Program-made: the position numbers and the translations under genes
In this document: positions 1 to 12,119 of the stretch, piece by piece
How the letters are laid out: each line of letters begins with the position of its first letter
How positions within the stretch are numbered: the stretch's first letter is position 1
NCBI RefSeq assembly: GCF_958979055.1
Contig: NC_084890.1
Location: 30,425,116 to 30,489,115 of the forward strand
Direction: 5' to 3'
Length of the DNA stretch: 64,000 nucleotides
Source: Alnus glutinosa
Lineage: Eukaryota > Streptophyta > Magnoliopsida > Fagales > Betulaceae
The notes under the pieces: model-generated
Databases searched by the model: none
Seen by the model: the letters and a program-made list of their open reading frames with translations, nothing else
Told to the model about the DNA's origin: nothing

Positions 1-1290
1 TTAATGATTAAACTACGTAAGTATGCCGTCATTGATAGTCTGATAAGTCTTTATTTTATTTTTTTTCTGAGTCAAATGGTGGAATTTAAAAGAAATATCG
101 ACAATTTAAAAGAAGAAAATGCATGGATTCAGAAAATTTTCCAACTGAAGATGAGCATGCATGTGCCAAAAAAGATGGATAGTGATTCATGACTTTGGTA
201 GCAAAAATACCCATTTACACGACATTTTCTTTTTTAATGATAACTTCACTTATAATTATAATTCTTGAATTTTCATCTTTTTTTTTTTTATTTTTTTTTT
301 ATTTTAAATAAGGTACTTAAAACGTTTCAATTTATGATATTTATTTTTCAGAAAGTTTTAATCGCAGTCATCCGTTAAAAATTTTCGTTAATCCTGCCAA
401 AATTCTCAAAATATCCTCTCTTTTTTTTGGAAAAAAAAAAATTGCTCGGATTTAGATGTTTGTTAGAATTAAACTGAGTTTACAAAAATACTCATGCCTA
501 AATCTTTGAATAGTTTTATTAATTTTTTTTTAAAAAAAAAAATAAACACAATGGTATTTCGAGAATTTTGATAGGATTTAACAGAAAATTTTAACAAATG
601 ACTGAAATTGAAACTTTTTGAAAAATGGATACCGTACATTAAGACGTTTTAAAGTATAGGTACATTTTTTTAAAAAATTGGTGAAAGTTTAAGAGTTATA
701 AGTGAAATTCTACATTAATTAAAAAATAAAAAGAAAAAGAAAATAAAAAAAAATATACTAACTTGTTTGAATTGATGCATTCCCTTTTAGCTTTGTGCAT
801 TTAAGAGCATAATTCATGTGATTAAGATAAAGAGTTGTCAAACACCGCCATGGTAATTAAAAATTTATCCTTATCCCACTTGAGAGTTGAGAATCAATCA
901 ATGGTTGCTCACTTTCTATATATATGTGTATGCACGACCCTTTCCTCGTGTCATCTCTTTCCTTTCCCTCGCATCTTACGTGCACGCCTTATCCCTTTTC
1001 TCTCTTTAATGTCATTTACGTAGTTATTCATGTGATATGTACTCACAAAATATTCCAACAAACTCTTCTTTACTTCAGTTCATTAAACATATATATCTTC
1101 TCTTATATATATATATATATTTTCTAAAAAAGTTAGAAAAAGAGGTTAAGTGAATGCTTTAAAAAATAAGATTACAACGAGCCCATCTAATAAGAGCATG
1201 TACACGATAATTAGTACATTGAGATACTTTCAAAGCACACTAATTTTAAAAGGATGATAAGTCTAAATATAAATCTTTCCTTACGTGTAT
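1..1290. repeat. Partial third copy of the NIP 3'-flank segment
   Basis: This stretch is clearly similar to 4430-5850 and 27850-29100, the DNA downstream of the two intact NIP genes. The shared sequence includes a short unconserved ORF at 4-192, a roughly 470-bp inverted-repeat element and the region near 835-1130. The similarity stops near 1290, before any NIP exon would be reached. I infer that it is the truncated edge of a further tandem copy. No gene of its own is supported. Confidence 0.75.
241..710. mobile_element. Inverted-repeat element, family I (copy 1 of 5)
   Basis: The left end reads like AACTTCACTTATAA and the right end carries its inverse, TTATAAGTGAAATTC. The AT-rich interior contains a second inverted pair (a 'gtacctaaaactt' type motif near both ends). 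Other copies lie at 4687-5152, 11501-11898, 28108-28543 and 33961-34185. No coding capacity is seen. It is probably a non-autonomous DNA transposon. I could not define a target duplication, so the superfamily is open. Confidence 0.55.
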
Positions 1291-1840
1291 TGTTTTTGCA
1301 AAAAAAAAAAAAAATTCGAACCCAATTTAGAACAACCTTGAGAATTGTTCTTTCAGCTCAAAGCAACTAACAACCTTTATCCATTTCTCTAGGTCTTTTA
1401 TCATCTCCTTGACATATATTTAGGCTCTTTGTTTTGGTATAAAATATTTTTTAATTTTTGCTATTTGTTTGTAAATCATAAAAATGGTTATCACCCAGTG
1501 CCCTGGACCTGGAGGGATAGCTTGGCCTTGGAGGGAGTTGTATCCTTATTTTTTATATGAAGTGGCCAATCTCAAAACTTAAACCTACACACTTGTAATT
1601 GGCGGTCCAAGATTAATTTATATTACACCAGACATGGCCCTTATTTTGAGAAACTAGTAACTGACTCAATAACTCAATCAGAGCTTAAAGAGCTCATATT
1701 CCGGTGGGAAATGTTTCTTAGGTTAAGAGGATCCAACCTAAATTAAGTCTGTCAAGTATGTTCATAGTCATTAGAAAGAAAGAAAAAATGTATGTTCATA
1801 GTAAAGTACCATGGATTTAGTTCTTGTATACCTTAATCTA

Positions 1841-2309
1841 TAACGACCCTGAAAAAAACGTCAGTCACACACATCTGCATTATCACCCTAAAATGACTTA
1901 TCAATTTGGAGCTTTTCGAGAATTATTTAACTCAATTTCACCTAGTAAGTAACTAATGTGAGACTTAATACCTATGTGTTTCTTTCTATAACCCACCCTA
2001 TGTAGGCAACTTTTGGACTGAAGTGTTACAAACTCCCCCACTTAAACCCCAAATGTCCTTGTCAGGGCCACATTATGCAGTACTAATAGTATTACATTGC
2101 GTATTACTAGGTGGCTCTGATACCATTCATAATGACTCAAGAAACGGTAGCCACATCTGTGTTAAACCCAAAAATACTAATCAATTTAGAACTTTTCTAG
2201 AATCCCTTATAAAACTCAGTTTCACATACTAACTAAGCAAAATGAAATTTAACACTCGTAACTATCTTTATAAACCACTCACTTTATGTATAAAGACAGA
2301 GGTGTTACA
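1841..2309 (-). mobile_element. TRIM (miniature LTR retrotransposon)
   Basis: Two diverged direct repeats of about 180-190 bp (1841-2030 and 2130-2309) flank an internal region of about 100 bp. Each repeat starts, on the minus strand, with TGTAACA. Next to the 2130 repeat is the complement of the initiator-Met tRNA primer site, GGCTCTGATACCA (2113-2125). Next to the other repeat is a polypurine tract on the minus strand (2031-2045). LTR, primer site, polypurine tract, LTR with no coding region is the definition of a TRIM element. No clear 5-bp target duplication was found, so it is an old copy. Confidence 0.7.
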
Positions 2310-2510
2310 TAAATTGTTTCCTATAGTCTCTCACAAGTCGAGTATCTGATTGCATAAGTTGATCGTTTTTATTTGTGAATTAATCCCATTACTCCTTTTA
2401 ACATTACCATATATATAAAAGACATGATATTAACTCATGTCTTTATGAGCTTGCTTTCTCAAAATACATTTTTTTACCAAAGTATCTTGCTAGCTCCTGC
2501 TATTCGAGAA

Positions 2511-2830
2511 GAGCTTCTATGCCTATTGATGCTTATAGCAATAACTATTTTTGTTCTGACGTGGCATTAATCAATTTAGAACTTTTTTAAAATTATTGAT
2601 AAAACTCAATTTTACTTAATAAATAATTAATATGGGACTTAGCATCCAGTAAATGTGTTTTATATATATATATATATAAACTACCCACTCTATGTGAACA
2701 ATTTTTCTTCTCAATATAGAATTGGAGTATTACAAACTCTTCTTACTTTAATTTCTGACGTCCTTTAAAAGAGCTTCTATGCCTATTGATGAGTGTAGCA
2801 ATAACTATTTTTGTTCTGACATTGCATTAA
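2511..2830. repeat. Direct repeat flanking a second TRIM-type LTR
   Basis: A block of about 60 bp beginning GAGCTTCTATGCCTATTGAT occurs at 2511-2570 and again at 2771-2830. Between them, about 2568-2734 resembles the LTR of the TRIM at 1841-2309. It ends in the same TATTACA plus purine-tract arrangement and includes an (AT)n run. This looks like a degenerate solo LTR or a recombined TRIM. Confidence 0.5.
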
Positions 2831-3920
2831 TCTTTAGCATCTGATGCATATACTTTGATATGCAGATATGGCAAAGGGGAAAACCGAGTCAAGTTAGACA
2901 AACTTTCACCCAGTGTATTTTATTTTACAGAGAAAATTTAAGCCAACAACATGTAGCTTTCTGGTGTCTGTAGGTTGGAGAAGCTTTGAATGTAGTAGCT
3001 ATTATTAGTTAGACCTACCTATCAATCGGGCCCTTCTCCTATGATTTTAATTACTTATTTTTTGTTGTACAAACAGGCTGGGCACCGAGGCTGTACTGTG
3101 ACCTTTATCCATTTTTCTAACCCTTTTGTCATCTCCTTTGACATGGGAAATGCTTGATGGGAACACTCATTCGTTCCTTATCACTCATTTATAATAAAAA
3201 AATAATTTTTATTAAAAAAGGTTTACAGAAGATGGATGAGTGTCTAAGCTTGTTGCTGGAGGTGGCTCTATCCTCCACATTAATATTATTATTAACTAAA
3301 AGTGTTTAGGATGTTGAAAAGCACCTCCAAAGACTTGTTTTGGCTTCTCCTAACCGACAATTCTCTATAAAAACAAAACAAAATATAAAATAATTGAGAA
3401 ATTAATAGTGGAGCCCTTTGTTTTTTTCACAAATTTTTCATCCAAAAAAATATGAAAATGACATCTAATTCTCAGGTACATTTTTAATAGGTTTAATAAA
3501 GTATAAAATATTTGTTCTTAGAATATGTGATTCTTACTTACATTTTAAAAATGCATTTACGTTTATATGCTTTAAAGACATATGTCAGCCCTATAAAAAT
3601 GTCCATTTTAAAAATGAGGTAATTATTATTTTTTGAACGAAAAATCTGAATATTTCATTAATAAAAAAATTACAGGCATAAAGCTCTTACATCATAAAAC
3701 ATAAAGTTTTACGAAATTACAAAGTCATATATACAAATAAAATTCTTACATAAAAGTGTTATATATGATTTTCATCTTTCGTTAACACATGTACAAAAAT
3801 AGTTAAAGAGCAAATCTGCTAAAAAAAAAATAGTTACAGATGTGATCATTATTGAATTTACTGATTTAGCAATGAGTGGGTCATCATCATCGTAGGATAA
3901 TTGGGAGTTTTGGAACTGAT

Positions 3921-4130
3921 AAAGAGTAATGCTATAAATCATTTTTTTTTATTTTTAATTTTTAACTTTATCTCATAATTATCACATAATGTTGACGTGT
4001 GAGTCCCAACTAATTTTTAGATCAATTTTTGTCTTTTTTTTTTTAAAAAAAAAAATGGAATCTAAAAATTGTTTACATCGACACTATAAAATAATTATGT
4101 AATAAAAAAAAATATAATTTCTAACATTAA
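3921..4130. mobile_element. MITE-like inverted repeat
   Basis: AT-rich imperfect palindrome: a left arm with AGTAATGCTATAAATCA and AATTATCACATAATGTTGAC is mirrored by a right arm with ATAATTATGTAATAAAAA and TTCTAACATTA. The same element sits at the matching place in block 2 (27220-27412), so it was inserted before the duplication. No coding capacity. Confidence 0.45.
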
Positions 4131-4686
4131 TTTCCAAATGGGTAGTAAACTTTCCTCTTGGTCTAAATATAAGCCTTATGCATATGTCTATATCACTTTC
4201 CCTCCTTTTTTATCAACTGCCAAATTGACAAATTTGTGTGTCATGGAAATGTAAAGAGTACAGCAAGTTGAATTAGTCCCCAACTTTGGGGATGTATCAT
4301 TAATGCTTCTGACCTTTGTATTTTACTGTTTTCTGCCCCCTCTTCAAGGCGCAACTCATGGGATTTGGTCCTTTTGAGTTTAGTCAAATGAGAAGAACTA
4401 AAAATTATTAAAAAAAATCAATTAATGCGTAAATCTTTACAGAAGCATGCCGTCATTGATGGACTGATAATTAAGTCCTTTTTTTTTTCTTTTTTTTTTC
4501 GAGTCAAATGGTGGAATTTAAAAGAAATATTGACAATTTAAAAGAAGAAAATGCATGGATTCAGAAAATTTTCCAACTGAAGATGAGCATGCATGTGCCA
4601 AAAAAAAAAGATGGATCGTGATTCACGAGTTTGGTAGCAAAAATACCCATGTATACAACCTTTTTTTTTTTTTTTTTTTTTTTAGG

Positions 4687-5152
4687 GAGAATTCATTTAT
4701 AATTTTTGAATTTTTACCATTTTAAAAAAAATGTACCTAAATTTTAGAACGTCTCAATTTAGAGTATATATTTTCTCAGAAAGTTTTAATCTCAGTTATC
4801 CGTTAAAATTTTTTGTTAAATCCTGTCGAAATTCTTTTTTTTTTATATAAGTAAATTATGTCGAAATTCTCAAAAGACTCCTCCATTTTTTAAGGAAAAA
4901 CAAATTGCTAAAAATTAGATGTTGGTTAGAATTTAACAGAATTTACAAAAATACCCATGTCTAAATCTTTAAATAGTTTTTAAAAAAACAACAACGGTAT
5001 TTTAAGAATTTTGATAGGATTTAACAGAAAATTTTAATAGAATACTGAGATTGAAACTTTCTGAAAAATGAATATACTAAATTGAAACATTTTAAGGTTT
5101 ATGTACCTTCTTTCAAAACGAGTGAAAATTCAGGAATTATAAGTGAAATTTT
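4687..5152. mobile_element. Inverted-repeat element, family I (copy 2 of 5)
   Basis: Its ends, GAGAATTCATTTATAA and TTATAAGTGAAATTTT, are inverted relative to each other. It is the same family as 241-710, and its block 2 counterpart is 28108-28543. Confidence 0.5.
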
Positions 5153-6464
5153 AAATTTTTTTTTTTAAAAAAAGAAATATAACTTTTTTGAATTGATGCA
5201 TTCCCTTTTGGCTTTGTGCATCTAAGAGCATAATTCATGTGATTAAGATAAAGAGTTGTCATCTATAAAAAAAAATAATAATAATAAATTTAAAAAAAAA
5301 AAAAAGAAAAAAAAAAAAGATAGAGTTTTCAAATACCGTCACGGTTATTAAAAATTTGTCCTTATCCATTTGAGAAATAATTATGCAGAAAAATTTATCC
5401 TTATCCCCACTTGAGAATCAATCAATGGCGCCTGCTCACTTTCTATATATATGCATGCTGTCTTTCCTCGTGTCATCTCTTTCCTTTTCCTGCCCTCACA
5501 TGTTACGACTTACGTGCACGCCTTATCCCTTTTCTCTATGTCTAGCTTTAATGTCATTTACGTACGTAGTTATTCATGTGACATTTTCTCCATCACAAAA
5601 TATTCCAACAAACTTTCTTTAATTCAGTTTATCAAACATATATTTATTTTCCTAATTAAATGAGAAAAAAAAAAGTTTAATTAAGGGAATGCTTACAAAA
5701 ACAAGATCAGAACGAGCCCATCTAACAAGAGCATGTGTACGATAATTAGCACATCAAGACCTTTTCAAAACATTCCAACTTTAAAAGGAAGATAAGTCTA
5801 AACAGATACATTTCCTTACATGTTTTGTTTTTTAAAGAACTTTCAAAAACTCAATATAAATGAAAACTTTGTTTAATGCCAACTGTTAAAAAATTGTTGG
5901 TCAAATGATTAAATTTACCATTTTCTATCGGCTAAAACTTTTAGGATAAATAGTAATTCTAACATTATATTAGAGCAAAACATACATCTTGAGTTCAAAC
6001 ATTATCTCTGCCAATTCACCCCCTCCAATTTCAGGTTAAATATTTCTCGTGTTGGTTCTTACTTATTAAAGAGAAGTTTGAGCTTACACATGAGAATGAG
6101 TTTTAAAGTATTGGTTAAATAATTAAATTTACACATTTCTACCGGCTTAAACTTTAGGTTTAAAAATTAACGCCAACAATATCAATGAAGCAAACTTTCA
6201 TTTATAATTGTTAGATACAAGGATTACTACATTTCATCATAACATACAGTCATACATGATGAGTTCCTCCTTACACTTTTTAAAGCCTATATATAGTAAG
6301 TACCACATCCTACGTACGCAGCAATCACCAAACAAGTACAACAAAATATAGAGGAAACCCTCTTTTCTTTTTTCTCATAAATAGTTGGAAAAACTATTTT
6401 TTATCCGAATTAAAATCAGATAAAAAAAAAAAAAACCAAGTGTTTCCAACCATTAAGTACCCCG

Positions 6465-7647
6465 TTAGCCAGAGCTGCTACTTCTTGACGCTTTTAGGAA
6501 AGAGCCGCTCTTGGTGATCTCGCGTAACGGCTTGTCCGTGAACCTGATTATATTGTAGACCCATGCGCCGGATATAGCCCCAAGAGTCGTCGCCAAAAGG
6601 TACACCCATATGCTTTCGTACTTGCAATGTACAATAGCAGGCCCCAAGCTTCTTGCTGGATTCATCGATGCTCCTGAAATTGGCCTGTCAAAATAGTATC
6701 CCCACATCATTAGAATGCCAGCTTTAATTGCAGGGTACTACAATTTTTATTGAAGGATCCCGTTCATTTGAAATGGATAGGATTTTGGGTTTATTTGGCA
6801 AAAACATGTATATAGCAGAACAGAATAAAATAATAAGTTGTTAATTTTAAAATTAATAAAAAGTGATGATGTGATATAATTGACCCATGCACCGGATATA
6901 GCCCCAAGAGTCGTCGCCGAAAGGTACACCCATATGCTTTCATACTTGGAATGTAAAATAGCATGCCCCAAGGTTCTCACTGGATTGTTAATTTTAAAAG
7001 TGTTGATTGGCAAAGACATGTACAGAACAGAACAAAGTAATTGGTTAATTTTAAAATTAGTAAAAAGTGATGATGTAATATAAAGTAAAAAGAATTTGTA
7101 TAGAAAAGTAAAAAAGTTTTGTATTGTAGTGAATTTTTTTATTTGAATAATAATAAAAAAATTATTGATGTGATATAAAAAGTAAAAGAAAGTGAGAATA
7201 TTTTGATGTTGATTAATTTTAAAAAATATTAAAAAAATATATGAATAGTAAAATTCACTACCGTGTATTGTTCATGCTCTTAACAAACAAGGCCTCTATC
7301 CATTTAGTTAAATAAGAAGGGCATAGTAGTCTTTTTACATTTTTAGAGAATGTGAAAAGACAACTATACCCTTATTTTTATACTAAATGGAGAGGATCAA
7401 AATTCAATTTCTCTATTACATTTTTCTTATAAATTGATTTTACGATTCTCATGACAGTCTTCATAACACTGTCGCATGAGTTGATAAGAGTATGTAGTAA
7501 AAACTGTAGTATTTTAAGCATTTTTCATAAAATATGTACCGAGCATAAATATATACTACTGTTATATAATTTAATGATGTAAAAAAATAATTAATTTTCA
7601 GTGTTATGTCATCTCAATTGTATGATAGTTATATATCAGTCTACTGA

Positions 7648-7693
<46 letters not shown>

Positions 7694-9413
7694 TGGTGTG
7701 AACATATAATTTGTGCAATATATTCTAATATTCTAATAAGATTAGATTAAGCTATTACCCGGCAAACATTACGTTAAGTAGGACCGTAGACCCAACAGCA
7801 AGGCCAGCAAGCTCTCCGATCTGCATAGACAAAATGTATATTTTAACTCTTTATTTATTTATTTATTTGAACAGTGTAGAAGAATATTCATACACGTAAT
7901 TGTCAACATGGATAAGCTTCAAAATTATTTTCGTATTATAACTCAACACGTTTGGGTTTATATACAAGGCAGATTGCTTGATATCATAAGATTCTGTACG
8001 CAATCGGTCAACGAGATGGGAGACCTAATCAGCCAACCAAATTGGCTAATTATAATTAATTTGTTGTGCAATTACTTTAATCGGAGAATTTGATTGAATA
8101 TTAATTATATGATTTTTTTTTTTAAATATTTCATTGGTGATTTGACATAATATCACTATCAAGAATTAAGACAAGCATTTTTCTATTTGAAGGCTAACAA
8201 GGCTCCTCGTCGGGATGGGTTTACCTCCTATTTTTTCATGAAGACTTGGTGTATTGTTGGAGATAAAATTAAACAAAATTAAACGAATAAAAGGGTGAAA
8301 GAACTAACAGCTCTATTGTCGGTGGCAACACCGGATATGACAAACATGAGGTAGAATGTGATTATGAACTCAAGCACAAAAGACTGCAGGTTAGATCCCG
8401 CCGGAATTGTTCCGGCAAACCGGTTCTCGTGCCCACTGAATATCAACCGAAGGGTGCCGCTCGCAAGTGTTGACCCGAGGACTTGAGCTGATACATAAGC
8501 TGGCACCTACGAGAGATATAAATTTGACAAAAGAAAAATAAAAAAAGAAGTTTAAATCAGACAGACAAAATCTGATTCACATGGTATTTTACTATTTTTG
8601 GCAGAATATTATTCGACTACAATGTGGATTGGTTGGGAGAAGGCATATGAATCATGGGTTTTTGTCACACCTGGAAAATTCACCAAAATTGAAGTAATTT
8701 ATTTTGGTAAATAAGTTGAAAATACATGAATTTTTTACATACCCATTTGGGTGTTAATAACAATTAATAACATGCCTTTGAAAGGAAAGTGGGTTGTTTA
8801 GAAACTGCAAAAAAAACTTGTTAATTAACGAGCTTTCTTGCAGTGCACCCAAACAAGAATGAGAAAGTTTCTCTGGTGTGGTTTACCTGCTTCCACGGAA
8901 ATCTTCTACAAGTGGCAAAGGCAATGGTGACCGCAGGATTAAAATGGGCGCCGGAGATGTGGCCAACAGAGTAAACCAGAACCATCACAGCCAGCCCCCA
9001 TACTATCGATATTCCCGGCAGAGTCACCACCTTGTCATTGTCCAAATTCACCACCACCGCTCCACAACCGGCAAAGACCAAGAAGTAGGTACCCAAAACC
9101 TCTGCCACCAACTGTCATCAACAAAAAAGAATTTTAATTCCCTTTTTCATGTTAAATCGGCTTAGATAAGGCTGAATATGCAGACCCAAAAACGTTCTTA
9201 AAGCTCATGCTTTCTAGGACTCGGCATATAAATTGAAAAAGAAAAAAGGAATTAACTAAATATATGCACCTTCTGCATGAAAGGAACAGAGAGACAGAGG
9301 CCTCCTCCATGGTTGGTTTTGGAGGCAGAGGAGGCATGGTTGTGATTGGCCTCGCATTCTTTAACAGACAAAGCAACATCATGGTTCCCGTTACTTCCTG
9401 AATTCTCTGCCAT
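6465..9413 (-). CDS. NIP1: NIP1-type aquaporin (NIP copy A), intact, five exons
   Basis: A nodulin-26-like intrinsic protein: a membrane channel of six transmembrane helices that in this family passes water, glycerol and metalloids such as arsenite. Exons on the minus strand are 9270-9413, 8887-9111, 8309-8506, 7759-7820 and 6465-6684. All joins are GT-AG and in frame, giving 282 aa, the usual NIP length. Both NPA boxes are present (N106-A108 HFNPAVT, N218-A220 MNPARS). The selectivity residues I read are W86, V206, A215 and R221, the NIP subgroup I set. The C-terminus contains KSGSFLK, matching the CDPK-phosphorylated serine of soybean nodulin 26. The start is the first ATG, preceded in the leader by a (CT)16 tract. 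Intron 4 holds a duplicated piece of exon 5, and intron 3 a LINE scrap. The substrate is inferred from the family only. Confidence 0.93.
6880..6987 (-). pseudogene. Duplicated fragment of NIP exon 5 inside intron 4 of NIP A
   Basis: Translating the minus strand gives VRTLGHAILHSKYESIWVYL and on to ISGAWV, close to exon 5 (ARSLGPAIVHCKYESIWVYL). It lacks the start of the exon (PISGASMNPA) and everything after GAWV. It is bounded on both sides by a roughly 80-bp direct repeat (about 6779-6875 and 7009-7085, sharing GGCAAAGACATGTA-type and GTGATGATGT motifs), which suggests local tandem duplication. Several bases match the NIP C form (CATGCACCGG) better than the adjacent true exon 5. It has no usable splice context of its own. 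Confidence 0.8.
7654..7690. repeat. (TAA)n microsatellite in NIP A intron 4
   Basis: About 12 uninterrupted AAT/TAA units near the 5' end of NIP A intron 4. The corresponding place in NIP C carries only a short run. Confidence 0.9.
8175..8275 (+). pseudogene. LINE reverse-transcriptase fragment in NIP A intron 3
   Basis: The plus strand reads LKANKAPRRDGFTSYFF and then MKTWCIVGDKIK. This resembles the conserved N-K-x-P-G-x-D-G-F segment of plant L1-type reverse transcriptases, followed by the usual FF...W. The second P-G position is altered (R-R). Only about 30 residues remain. It lies antisense to NIP A and is absent from NIP C intron 3, so it arrived after the duplication or was lost from copy C. 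Confidence 0.6.
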
Positions 9414-9532
9414 CGCTCTTGACACAAGAAGAGAGGAAGGAACAGAGGTGAAAGAACAGAGAAATGAGATTGCTCAGCTTTGGCAAAGAACCCCCGGCGG
9501 AACAACTCCAATTTATTGGTACAAAAAGATCC

Positions 9533-9537
<5 letters not shown>

Positions 9538-9569
<32 letters not shown>
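9538..9569. repeat. (GA)16 microsatellite, CT tract in the NIP A 5' leader
   Basis: About 16 GA units, 125 bp upstream of the NIP A start codon, reading as CT on the transcribed strand. The equivalent tract is (GA)39 in copy B (16641-16718) and (GA)7 in copy C (32333-32346). Confidence 0.9.
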
Positions 9570-9572
<3 letters not shown>

Positions 9573-11420
9573 GACTTTTTGGGAAAATGAAAGAGACGAC
9601 CAAATGGGTTTTACTTTTAAAATATGAAGAGCATAGTAAATAACGTTGAAAAAAGTGATGTTTTAGATGATGTGAACAGGTATATGAATTGATGGCTGCT
9701 TCAACAACCCACCGGAAATGTGGAGGGATGAAATGAATGGCTTTTAAGACTCCAAAATCACTATTAATGGATATTGGATACTGCTTATACGGCCAGCCAT
9801 GATCCGTTGCTGATTGTCTAATGCTATTGGGACTTCAGTTTGGATCAATCTTAGTTGAGGATAGCAGTAATAACACCTCTCATAGGATTTTATCAAATGT
9901 AAAAGAGATAAAAATAGATAATATACTCTTCTTCTAGAATGTGAAAGGATAGCTATGACTAATTTAATGAGGTTCTCCCTTTTTCTAAAAAATAAAAATA
10001 AAAATAAAAATAAAAATAAAAATAAAAAAGAAGAAGAAAAAACCTATTCTGTAAAGGCTTTCTGTTGCATGAGGGGACATAATTTTGTTCTTTTTTCTTT
10101 TAGGAAGTTATGCTTCAAAATATTACCAAAAAGATGACTAAAATGTCATTTTTTTTTCTTCGTTTTAGTAGAAAACAATGTTATATACTATACCTTCATT
10201 TCACTCTTAAGATGTGTTTGGCATTACGATTTTGTAGATAAAAAATTCGATTTTAAACCAAATCGCTGAACATGAATCGTTTAGAATTACGTTTTCTTAA
10301 TATTTTAAACCTTTAAACCAAATCCCTGAATATGAATCAATTTTGTACATGAAATGTCATCAAAAGTGCGATTTTGTAGATAAATTTATGATACATGATA
10401 CTACCCACAAGAACCATATATCAGTTGATTGAGTGAGACTTGAACAGTCGATTTCGTGATATTAAACAAACGAGACAACAATTGAGCTTAATTACCCTTG
10501 CGGGCACCGCAAATAACTTATAATAAAATGTTTACAAAATAAAACAAAATCTAAAAACACGGGTGTAAAAGTCTATAACCATATATATATATATAGAACC
10601 ATATGTTAGTTGAGTGAGGTTTGAACAGTTTATTTCGTGATATTAACTAAACCAGACGGCAGTTGAGCTTACCCTTGCGGGCACTGCGGATAAGTACTTC
10701 TAATAAAAAGACGGGCGTAAAAGTCTATAAGACTATATATATAGAGGTTTAATTAATCAACTAGGAGGAAACTACTTTAAAAGGGTATTTCTAGAAATGT
10801 AAAACAAAGAAAATTAAGAATATTCAACCCGAACCTTTGGGCTCCTGAAAAACCTAAGGATTCATTCCAGCCAGTAGGATAACTTTAGTTGAATCTGCAG
10901 ACTGCAGATATACATGTTTGTTAAAGGTTTAATAAGTCTTTTTATATTTTCAAAAATAAAAATACACATATTTTAGAAAACATATGCTTTTTTTTTTCCT
11001 TTTTTTGTAGAGATTAACTTATTACTTATAAAAAAAATATTTAAAAAGAGAGAGTGGTGGCCGCTCGGCCACCCCCCGAGCATGCATACAGGCGGTGCGA
11101 TACGGCTTTGGACAATTCTCTTTGTTATGTACAATTAAAGACAATATTAACAAGCAATATTATAAGTGTACATGGAGGGCAAGTTGTCATGTTCAACTCT
11201 TCCTGCACAAAGGGATCCACATATTAATTTAATCATTCTTTTATTTACATTATTTTTTCCTTCAATTTTAACTTTTCTGATCCACCATTTAGTGAAGCAT
11301 TTGTTAATTGTAAATGTGGGGAACATTAGAGAAGAGACGTTTGGCTTGAAAGGTAACCCGTGATCATGTAGATTAGGGACCAAACTAGAAATTTAACTTT
11401 AAAAATAGTAAATTGTATTT

Positions 11421-11451
<31 letters not shown>

Positions 11452-11500
11452 GTCTATTGTTTCTTTTTAACAAATTCAAAAGGTTGAAAAAACTTCTTAC
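9570..11500. other. Intergenic 5' flank of NIP A
   Basis: No gene is supported. The stretch is largely shared with block 2 (32347-33950). It contains an (AAAAT)n run near 9987-10030, a 'GTTTGGCATTACGATTTTG' repeat (see 10210-10395), and a pair of similar segments near 10395-10500 and 10590-10700 ('ACCATATATCAGTTGATTGAG' type), which form a direct repeat. Short ORFs are not conserved in frame between the two blocks. Confidence 0.6.
10210..10395. repeat. hAT-like repeat fragment, 'TGTTTGGCATTACGATTT' family
   Basis: Starts GTGTTTGGCATTACGATTT and contains repeated AAACCAAATC and GAATCG motifs. It resembles the more complete copy at 56991-57288 and the pieces at 37585-37750 and 38485-38800. No coding capacity. 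Confidence 0.4.
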
Positions 11501-11898
11501 GAGAACTTCACTTATAACTCCTGAACTTTCACCACTATTGAAAAATGTACCTAAACTTTAAAAAAAATGTCTCAATTTAGAATATTCATTTTTCATAAAG
11601 TTTCAATTTTAGTCGTTCATTAGAATTTTTCCTTAAATCCTATTGCAATTCCCAAAAATACCCCTCATTTTTTTTAAAAAAAAAAAAAATTGCTAGGATT
11701 TAGGTGTTTGTTAGAATTTAATGAAATTTGCAAAAATACTCGTGCCTGAATCTTTGAAAAAAATTATATATATTTTTTTAAAAAAAAGTAGGGGTATTTT
11801 GGGAATTCTATATATAACACTTAAATTGAGACGTTTTAAAGTTTAGGTACATTCTTTTAAAAATGATGAAAAATTCAATAATTATAAGTGAAGTTCTC
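11501..11898. mobile_element. Inverted-repeat element, family I (copy 3 of 5), best ends
   Basis: The ends are GAGAACTTCACTTATAA and, inverted, TTATAAGTGAAGTTCTC, a perfect 17-bp terminal inverted repeat. Sub-terminal motifs (ATGTACCTAAACTT and its inverse AAGTTTAGGTACAT) also pair. About 398 bp, no ORF. I could not identify a convincing target duplication. Confidence 0.65.
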
Positions 11899-11984
11899 TC
11901 AAACTGTTTTTACAAATTCAATAGTAGGTGATCTAGGGTCTCATCTTCAATATTATTAGAGCAAGTGAGGGCTATATTTGAAAG

Positions 11985-12085
11985 AGTAACGTTACACGTG
12001 CTATTATGTAATTAGAGTCATGTTAGTTAAAAAAAAAATTAACATATTCTAATTACATATGCTGACACGTGTTAGTAAATTGTAA
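11985..12085. mobile_element. Short palindromic MITE-like sequence
   Basis: The arms ACACGTGCTATTATGTAATT and AATTACATATGCTGACACGT pair as an inverted repeat of roughly 45 bp around a poly-A/T centre. No coding capacity, and the target duplication is not clear. Confidence 0.4.
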
Positions 12086-12119
12086 AAAAAATGTAGGTCT
12101 AATATTTTTCTATTTAAAA

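Noticed and set aside
8878..9165. A plus-strand ORF opposite NIP exon 2 (also 31740-31955)
   Set aside because: Antisense shadow of a conserved coding exon.
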